From: CAVSJJ01 sp963771015
GTDB lineage: Bacteria; Actinomycetota; Actinomycetes; Actinomycetales; Dermatophilaceae
DNA length: 64,000 nucleotides
NCBI GenBank assembly: GCA_963771015.1
Contig: CAVYRN010000005.1
Span: 744,001 to 808,000 of the forward strand
Reading direction: 5' to 3'
The notes beneath the pieces were generated by a model, which was not told the DNA's origin, ran no database searches, and was given only the letters and a program-made list of their open reading frames with translations. Made by a program: the position numbers and the translations under genes. Positions 15,465-24,269 of the stretch are shown here, piece after piece. Each line of letters opens with the position of its first letter. Position 1 is the stretch's first letter.

Positions 15465-18400
15465 CTAGCCGACGAACACCCTGGCGTTGCGGAACATCCG
15501 CAGCCACGGGCTCTCCTGCTCGGCCGGGCCGGAGGTCCACGACATCTGGACGTTGCGCTGGACCCGCTCCGGGTGCGGCATCATCGCGGTGAACCGCCCG
15601 TCCGGGGTCGTCACCGCGGTGAGCCCGTCCGGGCTGCCGTTCGGGTTCGTCGGGTATGCCGTCGCCGGCGCTCCGGCGTGGTCGACGAACCGCATCGCCC
15701 GTGACACCGCGGCCTCGTTGCCCTGCGCCGAGAAGTCCGCCAGGCCCTCACCGTGGGCGACAGCGATGGGCAGCAGGCTGCCACCCATTCCGCTGGTGAA
15801 GATCGACGGGCCGTCGAGCACCTCGACGAGGGAGAGTCGGGCCTCGAACTGCTCGGACCGGTTGCGGGTGAACCGGGGCCACGCCTCGGTCCCCGGAATG
15901 AGGTCGGTGAGCGCGGCGAACATCTGGCACCCGTTGCAGATGCCGAGCGCGAAGGTGTCCTCGCGGTGGAAGAACCCGTGGAACATCTCGGTCAGCGCCG
16001 GGTTGAACAGGATCGAGCGGGCCCAGCCCTCCCCCGCACCGAGGGTGTCGCCGTAGGCGAACCCGCCGGCGGCGACGAGGCCCACGACTTCGGAGAGGTC
16101 GAACCGGCCGCTCTGCAGGTCGGTCATGTGGACGTCGAAGGCGTCGAACCCGGCCCGGTCGAAGGCGAACGCCGTCTCGACGTGGGAGTTGACGCCCTGC
16201 TCGCGCAGGACGGCCACCTTGGGCCGGACTCCCCGCGACACGTACGGCGCGGCGATGTCCGCCGCGGGGTCGAACGTCGTCGCCACCGACAGCCCCGGGA
16301 CGTCCGCCCCCACCGCGGCATGCTCCTCGTCGGCACACTCCGGGTTGTCGCGCAGCGCCGTGATCCGCCACGACACCTCGTCCCACGCCTGGGCGAGGTC
16401 GCGCAGCGACTCGTCGAGAACCGGCTCGCCCGCGATCCGCACCCGGACCCGACGGCCCGGCGCCGCACTCCCCACGCGGGTGGTCAGGTCACCGAGCCCG
16501 TGGTCGGTGAGGATCGCCTCGGCCTCATCGGCCCGGCCCGCCGGCACGCCGAGCACCGCGCCGAGCTCCTCGGTGAAGAGCGACTCGACCGACGGGACGC
16601 CCAGCTCGATGCCGACCGCGCCTGCGAACGCCATCTCGCACAGGGCCGCCCACAGCCCGCCATCGGAGCGGTCGTGATAGGCCGTGGCGATACCGTTGTC
16701 CCGCAACGCATTCACTGCATCGACGAGTGCAACGATACGAGCCGGTTCGTCGAGGTCGGGGACCTCACCACCGAACTGACCGGTGACCTGGGCGAGCATC
16801 GAACCGCCCATCCGGTCACGGCCGGCGCCGAGGTCGACGAGGTAGAGGGCCGAACCGTCGGCGAGCTCGGGCGTGAGCGTCCTGCGCACATCCGGTAGCA
16901 CTGCGAAGGCGGACACGACGAGCGACACCGGCGAGGTGACCTGCTTGGTGACACCGTCGTCAGCCCACCGGGTCCGCATCGACAGCGAGTCCTTGCCGAC
17001 CGGGACGCTCACCCCGATCGCCGGGCACAGCTCCATGGCGACGGCCTCGACCGTGTCGAACAGGGCCGCGTCCTCGCCGGGCTCGCCCGCGGCCGCCATC
17101 CAGTTGCAGGACAGCTTCACCGTCGGTAGCGAGATCGGCGCGGCCAGCAGGTTGGTGATCGCCTCGCCCACGGCCATCCTGCCCGAGGCCGGGGCATCGA
17201 CCGATGCCAACGGCATTCGCTCTCCGGACGCCATCGCCTCGCCCCGGAAGCCGACGAGGTCCGCCAGCGTGACGGCGACGTCAGCGACCGGTACCTGCCA
17301 GGGCCCCACCATCTGGTCGCGGTGCGAGAGCCCGCCCACCGTCCGGTCACCGATGGTGATGAGGAACCGCTTGCTCGCGACGGTCGGGTGCCGCAGGACC
17401 GCGTATGCCGCCTCCCGGATGTCGAGGCCGTCGAAGGTGGTCGCGGGCTCGGTCCAGGTCACTCGCGTGACGTCGCGGCGCATCTTCGGCGGTTTGCCGA
17501 GGAGGACGTCCATGGGCATGTCGATCGCCCGGTCCTCGCCCTCGACGTCCTCGAGTCCCTCGGCGAGGACGAGCTGGCCGTCGGTGCGGGCGCTGCCGAC
17601 GACGGCATACGGGCAACGCTCGCGGTCACACAGCGCGGCGAAGAGTGACAGCGACTCGGGCGCCAGGGCGACGACGTAGCGCTCCTGGCTCTCGTTGCAC
17701 CAGATCTCCTTCGGCGCGAGACCGGACTCCTCCAGCGGCACGGAGGTGATGTCGAAGCGGGCCCCGAGGCCGGCGCCGTCGACGAGCTCGGGGAAGGCGT
17801 TCGACAGCCCGCCCGCGCCGACGTCGTGAATGGCGAGGATGGGGTTGTCCTCGCCGAGGGCCCAGCAGTGGTTGATGACCTCCTGCGCGCGGCGCTCGAT
17901 CTCGGGGTTGCCGCGCTGGACCGAGTCGAAGTCGAGGTCGGCCGCGTTGGCCCCGGCGGCCAGGGACGAGGCGGCCCCGCCGCCCATACCGATCCGCATG
18001 CCCGGGCCGCCGAGCTGGACGAGCAGTGTCCCGGCGGGGAAGGCCACCTTCTCGGTCTGCTCGGCGCTGATGGTGCCGAGACCGCCGGCGCTCATGATCG
18101 GCTTGTGGTAGCCGCGCCGGACGCCGGCGACCGTCTGCTCGAAGACCCGGAAGAAGCCGCCGAGGCCCGGTCGGCCGAACTCGTTGTTGAACGCCGCGGC
18201 CCCGATCGGGGCCTCGATCATGATGTCGAGCGGGCTGGCGATGTGGCCGGGCGCCCCGTAGCGGTCACGCTCCCAGGGCTCGTCGGTCCCGGGCAGGTGG
18301 AGGTTGGACACGGCGAACCCGGTGAGCCCGGCCTTGGGCTGCGAGCCGCGGCCGGTCGCCCCCTCGTCGCGGATCTCGCCGCCGGCTCCGGTCGCGGCAC

Positions 18401-19349
18401 CGGGAAAGGGCGAGATCGCCGTCGGATGGTTGTGTGTCTCGACCTTCATGAGGACGTGGACCTCGCCCTCGCGGACGGCATACCGGCTGGGTCCCTCGCC
18501 CGACTCCGGAAGCCACCGGCTCACCGGGCCGCCCTGCATGACCGAGGCGTTGTCCGTGTAGGCGATGACCGTGCCCGCCCCCGCGACGGCCTCGGTATGC
18601 CGGATCATCGAGAAGAGCGACGCCACCTGCGGGTCACCGTCGAGGACGAAGTCGGCGTTGAAGATCTTGTGCCGGCAGTGCTCGGAGTTGGCCTGCGCGA
18701 ACATCATGAGCTCGACGTCGGTGGGGTTGCGGCCCATGCCGGTGAACGCGTCGACGAGGTAGTCGATCTCGTCCTCGGACAGGGCCAGCCCGAACTCGAC
18801 GTTGGCCGACTCGAGGGCCGCGCGCCCCTCCCCGACGACGTCGACATGAGCCATCGGCTCGGCCGCGCGCTCCTCGAAGAGCGCCGCCGCGGCCTCCCGC
18901 GCCGGCAGTGCGGTCTCGGTCATCCGGTCATGGAGGATGTCGGCGCACGCGGCCCACTCCCCGACGGCCAGCGGCGGGCCCTCGAGGAAGTACTCCGTCA
19001 CCCGTTCGACCCGACGGATGTCGACGCCGCAGTTGTGGGCGATATCGGTGGCCTTCGAGGCCCACGGCGACACCGTTCCCAGCCGAGGCCCGACCACGAC
19101 GAGGGTGCTCGGGCCGCCGCTCGTGGGTGCGGCATACGGCTCGCCGTAGGTCAACAGGCGTTCGACGACGGCGGTGGTCCCGGCACCCAGCGCCTCGTTA
19201 CTCGACACCCAGTGGACGAACCGCGCACTGACGCCGATGAGCTGCGGCGCCACGGCCTGCAGCCGGGCGAGCAGGCCCGCGGCACGGAAGGGCGAAAGGG
19301 CGTTGCCGCCCGGAAAGGTGGTCAGCACGTGGTCGTGCGACGAGGCCAT
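15465..19349 (-). CDS. purL: Phosphoribosylformylglycinamidine synthase, large single-chain form
   Basis: This 1294-residue enzyme makes FGAM from FGAR, glutamine and ATP in step four of purine synthesis. It is the fused large form: N-terminal PurS-like domain, linker, two AIRS-type ATP domains (NSEHCRHK and ETHNHPTAISP in the first half), and a C-terminal class I glutaminase with ICNGCQMF (catalytic Cys near residue 1138) and PHPERV near 1265. Mycobacterium and Streptomyces instead use separate PurS, PurQ and small PurL, so this type is noteworthy in an actinobacterium, although Bifidobacterium also has it. The ATG at 19349 lacks a strong ribosome site. It is co-directional with purC and purD. 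Confidence 0.95.
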   Translation of the reverse strand: MASSHDHVLTTFPGGNALSPFRAAGLLARLQAVAPQLIGVSARFVHWVSSNEALGAGTTAVVERLLTYGEPYAAPTSGGPSTLVVVGPRLGTVSPWASKATDIAHNCGVDIRRVERVTEYFLEGPPLAVGEWAACADILHDRMTETALPAREAAAALFEERAAEPMAHVDVVGEGRAALESANVEFGLALSEDEIDYLVDAFTGMGRNPTDVELMMFAQANSEHCRHKIFNADFVLDGDPQVASLFSMIRHTEAVAGAGTVIAYTDNASVMQGGPVSRWLPESGEGPSRYAVREGEVHVLMKVETHNHPTAISPFPGAATGAGGEIRDEGATGRGSQPKAGLTGFAVSNLHLPGTDEPWERDRYGAPGHIASPLDIMIEAPIGAAAFNNEFGRPGLGGFFRVFEQTVAGVRRGYHKPIMSAGGLGTISAEQTEKVAFPAGTLLVQLGGPGMRIGMGGGAASSLAAGANAADLDFDSVQRGNPEIERRAQEVINHCWALGEDNPILAIHDVGAGGLSNAFPELVDGAGLGARFDITSVPLEESGLAPKEIWCNESQERYVVALAPESLSLFAALCDRERCPYAVVGSARTDGQLVLAEGLEDVEGEDRAIDMPMDVLLGKPPKMRRDVTRVTWTEPATTFDGLDIREAAYAVLRHPTVASKRFLITIGDRTVGGLSHRDQMVGPWQVPVADVAVTLADLVGFRGEAMASGERMPLASVDAPASGRMAVGEAITNLLAAPISLPTVKLSCNWMAAAGEPGEDAALFDTVEAVAMELCPAIGVSVPVGKDSLSMRTRWADDGVTKQVTSPVSLVVSAFAVLPDVRRTLTPELADGSALYLVDLGAGRDRMGGSMLAQVTGQFGGEVPDLDEPARIVALVDAVNALRDNGIATAYHDRSDGGLWAALCEMAFAGAVGIELGVPSVESLFTEELGAVLGVPAGRADEAEAILTDHGLGDLTTRVGSAAPGRRVRVRIAGEPVLDESLRDLAQAWDEVSWRITALRDNPECADEEHAAVGADVPGLSVATTFDPAADIAAPYVSRGVRPKVAVLREQGVNSHVETAFAFDRAGFDAFDVHMTDLQSGRFDLSEVVGLVAAGGFAYGDTLGAGEGWARSILFNPALTEMFHGFFHREDTFALGICNGCQMFAALTDLIPGTEAWPRFTRNRSEQFEARLSLVEVLDGPSIFTSGMGGSLLPIAVAHGEGLADFSAQGNEAAVSRAMRFVDHAGAPATAYPTNPNGSPDGLTAVTTPDGRFTAMMPHPERVQRNVQMSWTSGPAEQESPWLRMFRNARVFVG

Positions 19350-19449
19350 GGCTCGGGTCTCCCGGTCGTGCGGCGCGAGGGGGTATGCCGGTCACAGGCT
19401 ACCGGCGGCGCGCCCCCCTGCCGGACGGCCGCCCACCCTGCGACCGGTG

Positions 19450-19827
19450 TCAGGAACCCTTGCCGCGGACGATGACGGCGGTGCCGTAGCAGTGGATCTC
19501 GATGATCTGCCCGTTCACCTCGTTGGAGTCGAACCGGACCCCGATGAGGGCGTTCCCGCCGACTCGGCCGACGGCGTCGACCGTCCGGGCCAGGGCCGTA
19601 TGCCGTGCCTCGGTCAGCAGCTCGGTCATCTGCCCGACCTCACCACGGGCCAGTGCGGAGAAGCCGGCGGTGAAGCTGCGGCCGATGCCGAGGCTCGTGG
19701 CATAGACGCCCGACACGGCGCCGATCGTCGTGACGAGGTCGAAGTCGGGGAAGTCGAAGGCGGTCGTCACCGGGAGGGGGTAGCCGGCGGACTGCCAGCT
19801 CGGGTGGTCGGGGCTCATGAGGGCCAT
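19450..19827 (-). CDS. YbjQ/UPF0145-family protein
   Basis: The 125-residue protein fits the UPF0145 (YbjQ) family: VYATSLGIGRSFTAGFSAL and AVGRVGGNALIGVRFDSNEV, ending in CYGTAVIV. Family members form ring-like oligomers and are often annotated as heavy-metal-binding-domain proteins, but no function is established. It sits between purC and purL in the same direction, 33 bases after purC would end on the transcript, and may simply ride in the purine operon. A second ATG at 19818 is an alternative start. Confidence 0.75.
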   Translation of the reverse strand: MALMSPDHPSWQSAGYPLPVTTAFDFPDFDLVTTIGAVSGVYATSLGIGRSFTAGFSALARGEVGQMTELLTEARHTALARTVDAVGRVGGNALIGVRFDSNEVNGQIIEIHCYGTAVIVRGKGS

Positions 19828-19860
19828 TGAACCAGCCCTGCCTGCGCGCCCGGGCGGGCC

Positions 19861-20769
19861 CTAGAACCGCTGGCCGGTGAGGCGTTCGTAGGCCTCGACG
19901 TAGCGGGCCCGGGTCGCCGCGACGACGTCCTCGGGCAGCGGGGGCGGCGCGGTACCCGACCCCCTGTCCCAGCCACTCCGGGGTGAGGTGAGCCAGTCAC
20001 GGACGAACTGTTTGTCGAAGCTCTGCTGCGGGTGTCCCGGCTCCCACCGGTCCGCCGGCCAGAACCGTGACGAGTCCGGCGTCAGCACCTCGTCACCGAG
20101 GACGAGCCGGTCCCCGCGCAAGCCGAACTCGACCTTGGTGTCGGCGAGGATGATGCCCCGTTGCGTCGCGATGTCGTTGCCCCGCGTCAGGATCGCGACG
20201 GTGAGGTCCCGGACCTGGGCGGCAAGGCCGGCGCCCAGCATCTCCTCGACCGCGGCATACGGGATCGGCTCGTCGTGCTGGCCCATCGGCGCCTTCGTCG
20301 ACGGGGTGAAGATCGGCTCGGGCAGCCGGTCGCCATCGACGAGACCGGACGGGAGCGGTATGCCGCTCACCGCGCCGTTCGCGGCGTACTCGCCGAGGCC
20401 GCCCCCGGTGAGGTAGGCCCGGGCGACGCACTCGACCGGAAGCATGTCGAGTCGTTCGACGAGGACCGCCCGGCCGGCCACCTCGGGGGGCACGTCGGTC
20501 GAGACGACATGGTTGGGGACGAGGTCGGCGAGCTGGTCGAACCACCACAGCGACAGCCGGGTGAGCACTTCGCCCTTGTCGGGCACCGGGGTATCGAGGA
20601 CGTAGTCGTAGGCGCTGATCCGGTCGGAGGCCAGCAGCAGGAGCCGGTTCGGCACCCTCTCACCGGTGGCGGGGTCAAGCGGGGCGTAGAGGTCCCGCAC
20701 CTTGCCGGAGTAGACGTGGGAGTAGCCGGGCAGGGCCGGCGGCAGGGCACGCGAGGCGGCGGGCGTCAT
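19861..20769 (-). CDS. purC: SAICAR synthetase
   Basis: The 302-residue enzyme joins CAIR and aspartate with ATP in purine synthesis. Typical segments are SGKVRDLYAP near residue 21, the ATP/IMP region FTPSTKAPMGQHDEPI, and ADTKVEFG near 206 followed by DEVLTPDSSRFWP. The length suits the long actinobacterial and yeast-like type. ATG 20769 has GGAGG 8 bases upstream. The gene starts directly beside a block of palindromic repeats and a broken oxidoreductase remnant that separate it from purD, so its promoter must lie within that disturbed stretch or upstream of it. Confidence 0.95.
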   Translation of the reverse strand: MTPAASRALPPALPGYSHVYSGKVRDLYAPLDPATGERVPNRLLLLASDRISAYDYVLDTPVPDKGEVLTRLSLWWFDQLADLVPNHVVSTDVPPEVAGRAVLVERLDMLPVECVARAYLTGGGLGEYAANGAVSGIPLPSGLVDGDRLPEPIFTPSTKAPMGQHDEPIPYAAVEEMLGAGLAAQVRDLTVAILTRGNDIATQRGIILADTKVEFGLRGDRLVLGDEVLTPDSSRFWPADRWEPGHPQQSFDKQFVRDWLTSPRSGWDRGSGTAPPPLPEDVVAATRARYVEAYERLTGQRF

Positions 20770-20825
20770 GGCGCCATCCTCCCAGCCACCCCAGGCCGAC
20801 ACGGACCCAGACCCCCGCCCTCCCC

Positions 20826-20936
20826 GATTCGAGGTAATCCGACACCCCCAGACGCCACCGGAATACCTCCACCCCGCGCACACCCCCCGATTCGAGGTAA
20901 TCGGGCACCCCCAGACGCCACCGGAATACCTCGACC
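20826..20936. repeat. Two tandem copies of a dispersed palindromic repeat
   Basis: Copies at 20826-20871 and 20889-20936 are nearly identical (63-base period). Each begins GATTCGAGGTAATC, has CCCCCAGACGCCACCGG in the middle and ends AATACCTC, so the ends are inverted repeats. The same element occurs in reverse orientation at 59935-60036. The block lies between purC and the 5' edge of a broken LLM-oxidoreductase gene. Both copies are AT-richer at the ends and look like REP-type intergenic palindromes rather than coding DNA. Confidence 0.75.
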
Positions 20937-20945
20937 CCGCACACC

Positions 20946-21348
20946 TACCTCGACCGGTCCGACCACTACCTCCACATGAGCGGCGACGGGTCGAGCTCGG
21001 ACCGGGCGCGGGGTGGTTCGAGGCCGAGCACTCGGCATACGGCATCCCGTTCCCGCCCCTCGGCGAACGTTTCGACCGGCTCGAGGAACAGCTCGCCGTC
21101 ATCACCGGCATGTGGGCGACGACAACCGGAGAGACGTTCTCGCACAATGGTGACGGGCCCGTGCCACCGGCCGCGAGGTCGACGAGCTCAGGGCCAACGG
21201 ACTGGCAGGGTCGCCGGACGAGGTGGTCGACGCGCTCGGGGCGTCCGCCGAGGCCGGCGCGACCCGGGCCTACCTCCAGGTGCTCGACCTCGGCGACCTC
21301 GACCACCTCGTCGACGTCGCGGACACCGTCCTGCCACAGGTGTCCTGA
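20946..21348 (+). pseudogene. Decayed LLM-class (F420-dependent type) oxidoreductase
   Basis: Three pieces of one family lie in order but in three frames. Frame 3 at 20946-20990 gives DRSDHYLHMSGDG, the N-terminal barrel segment. Frame 2 from about 20981 gives RRVELGPGAGWFEAEHSAYG through LAVITGMWATTTGETFS, the central part. Frame 1 from 21172 to the TGA at 21346 gives GLAGSPDEVVDALG through LVDVADTVLPQVS, the C-terminus. Sequence between pieces is missing and no start codon is left, so the gene is dead. The palindromic repeats stop at its 5' edge, which suggests repeat insertion or deletion broke the gene. Confidence 0.8.
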
Positions 21349-21492
21349 AAGGCCACTCGCGGCCACGTCGTCATGACCGACGGCGTGGGTGCGGGTGCCG
21401 CCGGGGCGAGTGCCGACCCCGTGCCGACGGCCCGTCGAGCAGCCTGACTATCGTTCTGCTCGCACGGTCCCGACCCAGACGAGGAGGCGTCC

Positions 21493-21597
21493 ATGAGCAC
21501 GCGGGTGCCCACGACCCGCCCCCCGGCGGCCGGTCCGCTCGCGTCCGCCCAGGAAAGGACACGTCCGCCAGGCGGGGGACCGCGGGCCTGTGGCTAA
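21493..21597 (+). CDS. Possible 34-codon leader ORF before the ClC gene
   Basis: An ATG at 21493 preceded by GAGGAGG opens a 34-codon frame rich in Pro, Arg and Gly that stops at TAA 21595-21597, overlapping the ClC GTG at 21590. Its ribosome site is much better than that of the ClC gene. It could be a leader that couples translation, or the remains of the true ClC start after a frameshift. There is no family match and the composition is low-complexity, so it may be chance. Confidence 0.3.
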   Translation: MSTRVPTTRPPAAGPLASAQERTRPPGGGPRACG

Positions 21598-23062
21598 GGA
21601 TCTGGGGTCCGTCGCGCTCGCCGTCCGACGGCGCAGCAGCCGGTGGTCCGAGCGGGTGCGCCTTGTCGTCGGGATCATCGCCGCGGGCGTGGTGTCGGGG
21701 GTGGCCGCTGCCGTCCTCACCCTCATCCTCCGCCTCGTCCAGCACATCGCGTTCGGCTACCACGACTCGCCGTTCATCTTCGGGGTCGAGACCGCCTCGC
21801 CCCTGCGGCGCATCCTCGCGCCGACCGTCGGAGCGGCGCTCAGCGGCCTCATCTGGGCGTGGTTGCGCCGTCGACCGCTCCCATCGATCTCGGACGGGAT
21901 GGCGGTCCGTCCGGTCCGGCTGCCCACCCGAAGGACCCTTCTCGACGCGGTCGTGCAGATCCTGGCCGTGGGTACCGGCTCGTCCGTCGGCCGGGAGGGC
22001 GCGCCGCGGCAGGCGGCTGCGGCACTGACCTTCCGAGTGGCGTCCGCGCTCACCCTGCCCGCGCAAACCCGGCGGATGCTCGTCGCCGCGGCCGCCGGCG
22101 CGGGGCTCGCCGCCGTCTACAACGTGCCGCTCAGCGGCGCGGCCTACGCCTTGGAGGTGCTGGCCATCGGGATGCGCCGACGCCACGCCGTCGCAACGAT
22201 CTCGGTCAGCGTGCTGGCCACGATCGTCGCGCGCCCCGTCGTGACCGGTGCACCGACCTACACCTACCCGACGAGGTTGGGTGTCCCGGGCTCGACGTGG
22301 GTATGGGCCGTGGTCGCGATCCCCGCGGCTGCCGCCCTGGGCCGCGGGTTCCGCATCATCGCAAGCAGGGCAGCCCGCATCCAGCCGGAGCCGGGGTGGC
22401 GGCTGCCGGCGTTGATGGCCGCCGGAGGTCTGGTCCTCGGCGTTCTGTCGGTGTGGCTGCCGGCGCTGCCGGGCAACGGCAAGGGCGTCGTCCAGCTGAC
22501 GATGATCGGCTCCGGGACAGCGCTCGTGTTCGCCCTCCTGGTGGTCCTCAAGCCGGGAGTCACCGCCCTCAGCATCGGGACCGGAGCGACCGGGGGCCTC
22601 CTGACGCCGTCGATGGCGACCGGGGCCGCTCTCGGCGCGGCCGCCGCCTACGCCTCGCACGCGCTCGGAGCGAGCTTGGAGCTGCCCTCGTTCGCCCTGG
22701 TGGCCGCCGTCGGCGTGCTGGCCGCGAGCCAGGACGCCCCGTGGTTCGCTGCGGTGATGGGCTGGGAGCTCTCGCACCCGCCGCTGCTCATGGCCCTTCC
22801 GCTCCTCGTCGTCTCGTGGGGCTCGGTGCTGGTGAGCCGTAGCGCCACCAGATGGTGGAGGCGACGCGTGGGACCGCTCGGAGGTGGCGCCGGAGATGGG
22901 TCACGACACGGCGATGTGGCCGAGCTCCGCGGCGAGGGCGATGTCCCGACGGTGGTGAGATCCGTCGAGATCGATCCGGGCGACCGCGGCATAGACCCGC
23001 CTGCGGGCCTCGGCGAGGGTGTCGCCGAGGGCGACGACGGACAGGACCCGGCCGCCGGCTGA
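21590..23062 (+). CDS. ClC-family chloride channel or transporter
   Basis: This 490-residue membrane protein has the ClC architecture with 10 or more hydrophobic helices. The key anion loop reads GSSVGREGA (canonical GREGP, gating Glu retained), followed by AAAGAGLAAVYNVPLSGAAYALEV, the conserved helix with the inner Glu. TGATGGLLTPSMATGAALG matches the later pore segment (canonical GGIFAPSLxxG). No CBS domain is present. The last 54 codons (22901-23062) are read antisense through the 3' end of purD and look non-native (charged, Gly/Asp-rich), so the original stop was probably lost. Chloride versus other anion specificity cannot be read. It splits the purine genes. Confidence 0.88.
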   Translation: MAKDLGSVALAVRRRSSRWSERVRLVVGIIAAGVVSGVAAAVLTLILRLVQHIAFGYHDSPFIFGVETASPLRRILAPTVGAALSGLIWAWLRRRPLPSISDGMAVRPVRLPTRRTLLDAVVQILAVGTGSSVGREGAPRQAAAALTFRVASALTLPAQTRRMLVAAAAGAGLAAVYNVPLSGAAYALEVLAIGMRRRHAVATISVSVLATIVARPVVTGAPTYTYPTRLGVPGSTWVWAVVAIPAAAALGRGFRIIASRAARIQPEPGWRLPALMAAGGLVLGVLSVWLPALPGNGKGVVQLTMIGSGTALVFALLVVLKPGVTALSIGTGATGGLLTPSMATGAALGAAAAYASHALGASLELPSFALVAAVGVLAASQDAPWFAAVMGWELSHPPLLMALPLLVVSWGSVLVSRSATRWWRRRVGPLGGGAGDGSRHGDVAELRGEGDVPTVVRSVEIDPGDRGIDPPAGLGEGVAEGDDGQDPAAG

Positions 23063-24184
23063 GGCCAGGGCGCCGTCGGCGTCGAACGCGGTTCCGGCGT
23101 GGAGGACGTAGACGTCCGGGTCGTCGCCGACGTCATCGATCCCGAGGATCGGGTCGCCCGTACGCGGGGTGCCGGGGTAGCCCGCGGCGGCGACCACGAC
23201 GGTGACGGCGTGCTGCGGAGACCACCGCAGCGGGGTCATCTCGGCGAGCTGGCCACGCGCCGCCGCATCGAGCAGGACACCCAGCGGCGTCACGAGCCGC
23301 GCGAGGACGACCTGGGTCTCGGGATCGCCGAACCGGGCGTTGAACTCGATGACCCGCGGCCCTCGTGAGGTGAGCGCCAACCCGATGTAGAGCACGCCGA
23401 CGAACGGGGTGCCCCGCCGGTGCATCTCATCGACGGTCGGCTGGGCGATCCGCTCGATGAGGGTCTCGACGAGCCCGGTGGGTGCCCAGTCCAGCGGGCT
23501 GTAGGCGCCCATGCCACCGGTGTTCGGTCCGGCGTCGCCCTCGCCCACCCGCTTGAAGTCCTGGGCGGGAGCGAGCGGGACCACCCGGTCCCCGTCGCAG
23601 ATGCAGAAGAGGGAGACCTCCGGACCGTCGAGGAACTCCTCGATGACGACCCGGCCGTCCGGCTTGGCCAGGCAGGCGCGGGCGTGGTCCAGCGCAGCGG
23701 CGCGGTCGTCGGTGACGACGACCCCTTTGCCCGCGGCGAGCCCGTCGTCCTTGACCACGTGCGGGGCACCGAGCGCGTCGAGAGCGTCCTCGACCTCCGC
23801 GACGGTTGTGCAGACGTGCGCCATCGCCGTCGGGACGTCCGCGGCGGACATGACCTCCTTGGCGAAGGACTTGCTGCCCTCGAGGCGTGCGGCCTCGGCG
23901 CTCGGGCCGAAGCAGGCGATCCCGGCCTCGCGCACCACGTCGGCGACGCCGGCGACGAGCGGTGCCTCCGGGCCGATGACGACGAGGTCGATGTCATGCC
24001 GACGGGCGATCTCGACGACGGCGTCGGCGTCCACGGCACCCCGGGGCAATGGTTCGCAGTGGGCGATGGCCGCGATGCCCGGGTTGCCGGGGGCGGCCAC
24101 GACGGCGTCGACCGAGCCGTCGGCGTTGAGGCTACGGACCAGAGCGTGCTCGCGGGCACCCGACCCGACGACGAGAACCTTCAC
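22901..24184 (-). CDS. purD: Phosphoribosylamine-glycine ligase (GAR synthetase)
   Basis: The 427-residue ATP-grasp enzyme joins phosphoribosylamine and glycine in the second step of purine synthesis. It starts with the family's MKVLVVGSGAREHAL, has GPEAPLVAG near residue 75, the ATP-grasp segment KDDGLAAGKGVVV near 145, GGMGAYSP near 228 and the metal-ligand region IEFNARFGDPETQ near 285. GTG 24184 is chosen since the protein begins exactly there and TAGGCT lies 7 bases upstream, giving a leaderless mRNA. The 3' end overlaps the convergent ClC gene by 162 bases. Confidence 0.95.
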   Translation of the reverse strand: MKVLVVGSGAREHALVRSLNADGSVDAVVAAPGNPGIAAIAHCEPLPRGAVDADAVVEIARRHDIDLVVIGPEAPLVAGVADVVREAGIACFGPSAEAARLEGSKSFAKEVMSAADVPTAMAHVCTTVAEVEDALDALGAPHVVKDDGLAAGKGVVVTDDRAAALDHARACLAKPDGRVVIEEFLDGPEVSLFCICDGDRVVPLAPAQDFKRVGEGDAGPNTGGMGAYSPLDWAPTGLVETLIERIAQPTVDEMHRRGTPFVGVLYIGLALTSRGPRVIEFNARFGDPETQVVLARLVTPLGVLLDAAARGQLAEMTPLRWSPQHAVTVVVAAAGYPGTPRTGDPILGIDDVGDDPDVYVLHAGTAFDADGALASAGGRVLSVVALGDTLAEARRRVYAAVARIDLDGSHHRRDIALAAELGHIAVS

Positions 24185-24191
24185 GTGACCC

Positions 24192-24197
24192 AGCCTA
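24192..24197 (-). promoter_or_regulatory. -10 element (TAGGCT) of a leaderless purD promoter
   Basis: On the minus strand TAGGCT is followed by exactly 7 bases and then the purD GTG. No Shine-Dalgarno sequence is present. The spacing equals that of the spermidine-synthase-like and DedA genes, so transcription probably begins at the start codon. Confidence 0.5.
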
Positions 24198-24217
24198 GGG
24201 GGGGTCGGCGCAAACCT

Positions 24218-24269
24218 GAACGCGGCGTTCCCGGGGAGCAGGGGGGTCACCCTCGGGAACGCCGCGTTC
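24218..24269. repeat. Perfect 16-base inverted repeat upstream of purD
   Basis: Arms at 24218-24233 and 24254-24269 are exact complements (GAACGCGGCGTTCCCG and its partner) around a 20-base G-rich loop. Each arm also contains a near-palindrome, GAACGC-GGCGTTC. It sits 34 bases before the purD start in the gap between divergent purD and the LuxR-type regulator. No gene ends here, so it is not an ordinary terminator; an operator or attenuating structure is possible. Confidence 0.7.

Noticed and set aside
21349..21589. Possible fluoride or other riboswitch before the ClC gene
   Set aside because: I could find no conserved riboswitch core or pseudoknot, and the channel lacks features that I would expect of the fluoride type.
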